The position numbers and the translations under genes were made by a program. This document shows positions 5,919 through 6,360 of a DNA stretch of 6,360 nt, piece after piece. This DNA comes from Chloroflexota bacterium. Lineage in GTDB: Bacteria > Chloroflexota > Anaerolineae > 4572-78. The stretch's first letter is position 1. Each line of letters starts with the position of its first letter. Below the pieces are notes generated by a model, which was given only the letters and a program-made list of their open reading frames with translations, was not told where the DNA came from and made no database searches. The DNA lies in contig JAJRSQ010000006.1 of assembly GCA_024278725.1 (NCBI GenBank), forward strand, positions 1-6,360. Direction: 5' to 3'.

Positions 5919-6159
5919 ATCCACTGTTTCCGTGAAAGACGTTCAATTTTTCGGGGATGTGCTGTCTATTTTATTGACCGATGAACGGACAATCAGTTTG
6001 CCGATAAAGAAAATTGACTGGTTAGCTTGGCTGGCTAATGCAACGGAACAGCAGCGAGAAAATTGGTCTCTCGAACCCGGAGGGTATGCGATTTTTTGGA
6101 ACGACCTCGATGACGGCATTGAAATCGAACATCTTCTGGGTATGAGCCCCCTGATTTAA
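5896..6159 (+). CDS. DUF2442 family protein
   Basis: This 87-residue soluble protein matches DUF2442. The visible pattern is an N-terminal strand (VSVKDVQFFGDVLSILLTD, 11-29), a TISLPI strand (32-37), the characteristic NATEQQRENW segment (48-57), and the acidic IFWNDLDDGIEIEHLL end (66-81). The family is often annotated as a small protein of unknown function and frequently sits next to DUF4160, as here. The start overlaps the DUF4160 gene by 23 bases, so translation is probably coupled and the two products may form a complex. No DNA-binding helix-turn-helix is evident to me, so an antitoxin role cannot be read from the sequence. Composition is intermediate (28 G+C of 60 in one sampled line), lower than copA and the following gene. 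Confidence 0.88.
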   Translation: MPISTKSESTVSVKDVQFFGDVLSILLTDERTISLPIKKIDWLAWLANATEQQRENWSLEPGGYAIFWNDLDDGIEIEHLLGMSPLI

Positions 6160-6163
6160 ACCT

Positions 6164-6360
6164 ATGCCATCCACCATTAAACCAATCATCCTGTTTCTGC
6201 AAAAACGAATCCTCTGGCTGGCGCAACACTGGGAGCTGGCGGTGAACGGCGTCTTCGCGCTGATTCTGGCGGGCGCAATCACCGCCCCCCTGCTGATGTC
6301 GCTGGGCGCAACCGATGCCGGCGAATGGCTCTACCGGCAATACGCCCCGCACGACCACCA
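6164..6360 (+). CDS. DUF2085 family membrane protein, N-terminal part only
   Basis: An open frame starts at ATG 6164, four bases after the DUF2442 stop, and runs off the window after 65 complete codons. A basic, amphipathic start (LQKRILWLAQHWE) is followed by a hydrophobic segment at about 26-47, likely the first membrane helix. The stretch EWLYRQYAPHDH (54-65) resembles the 'YxxYxPxCHQ/HDHQ' region of DUF2085 proteins, where it precedes 'LPQRSFFLFG'-type sequence. That would lie just beyond the end. The function of the family is not established. No good Shine-Dalgarno is seen, so translation may depend on ribosomes finishing DUF2442. The frame is closed upstream by TGA at 6152-6154, and no other start lies between. 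The G+C content returns to a high value here (40 of 60 in 6241-6300), like copA. Confidence 0.75.
   Translation, partial: MPSTIKPIILFLQKRILWLAQHWELAVNGVFALILAGAITAPLLMSLGATDAGEWLYRQYAPHDH

Noticed and set aside
1..6360. CRISPR array, tRNA, rRNA or insertion sequence
   Set aside because: No regularly spaced direct repeats, no cloverleaf-like or rRNA sequence, and no transposase gene or matching terminal repeats are visible.

Overview
The window reads as a bacterial chromosome segment with every gene on the + strand, probably from a member of the Chloroflexota (Anaerolineae-like). That assignment is inference. It rests on the lipoprotein design of the first gene (lipobox, then an Ala/Thr-rich and Thr-Pro-rich spacer, then a trypsin domain), on the mixed gene style, and on the final partial gene, whose 'YRQYAPHDH' run recalls DUF2085 proteins I associate with that phylum. 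No marker gene is present to prove it.

Layout: (1) 1-320 is non-coding. It starts with a perfect 20-bp palindrome cut by the window edge and carries a strong extended -10 promoter. (2) 321-2339 encodes a secreted, lipid-anchored HtrA/DegP-like serine protease with a PDZ domain and two extra C-terminal modules I cannot name, closed by a textbook terminator. (3) 2395-5562 is a copper-response unit: promoter, G/C-tract inverted repeat (likely CsoR operator), csoR repressor, copZ-like copper chaperone, and a copA-type Cu(I) exporting P-type ATPase, closed by another strong terminator. (4) 5647-6159 is a low-GC pair of small overlapping genes (DUF4160 and DUF2442) with its own promoter. (5) From 6164 a membrane protein of the DUF2085 type begins and runs out of the window.

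How the parts work together: in the copper unit, CsoR would hold its own promoter shut until Cu(I) binds its Cys-His-Cys site. The released operon then makes CopZ, which carries Cu(I), and CopA, which pumps it out of the cytoplasm using ATP. A stable hairpin between copZ and copA may set their relative expression. The protease is insulated from the copper operon by a terminator whose U-tract ends one base before the next -35 box, so the two are probably separate transcription units. The DUF4160/DUF2442 pair is translationally coupled, and the DUF2085 gene follows after 4 bases, so these three may be co-transcribed.

I see no CRISPR array, tRNA, rRNA, transposase or phage gene. The copper operon is a known system. 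The less-explained parts are the C-terminal modules of the protease, the intercistronic copZ-copA hairpin and the DUF4160/DUF2442 pair.
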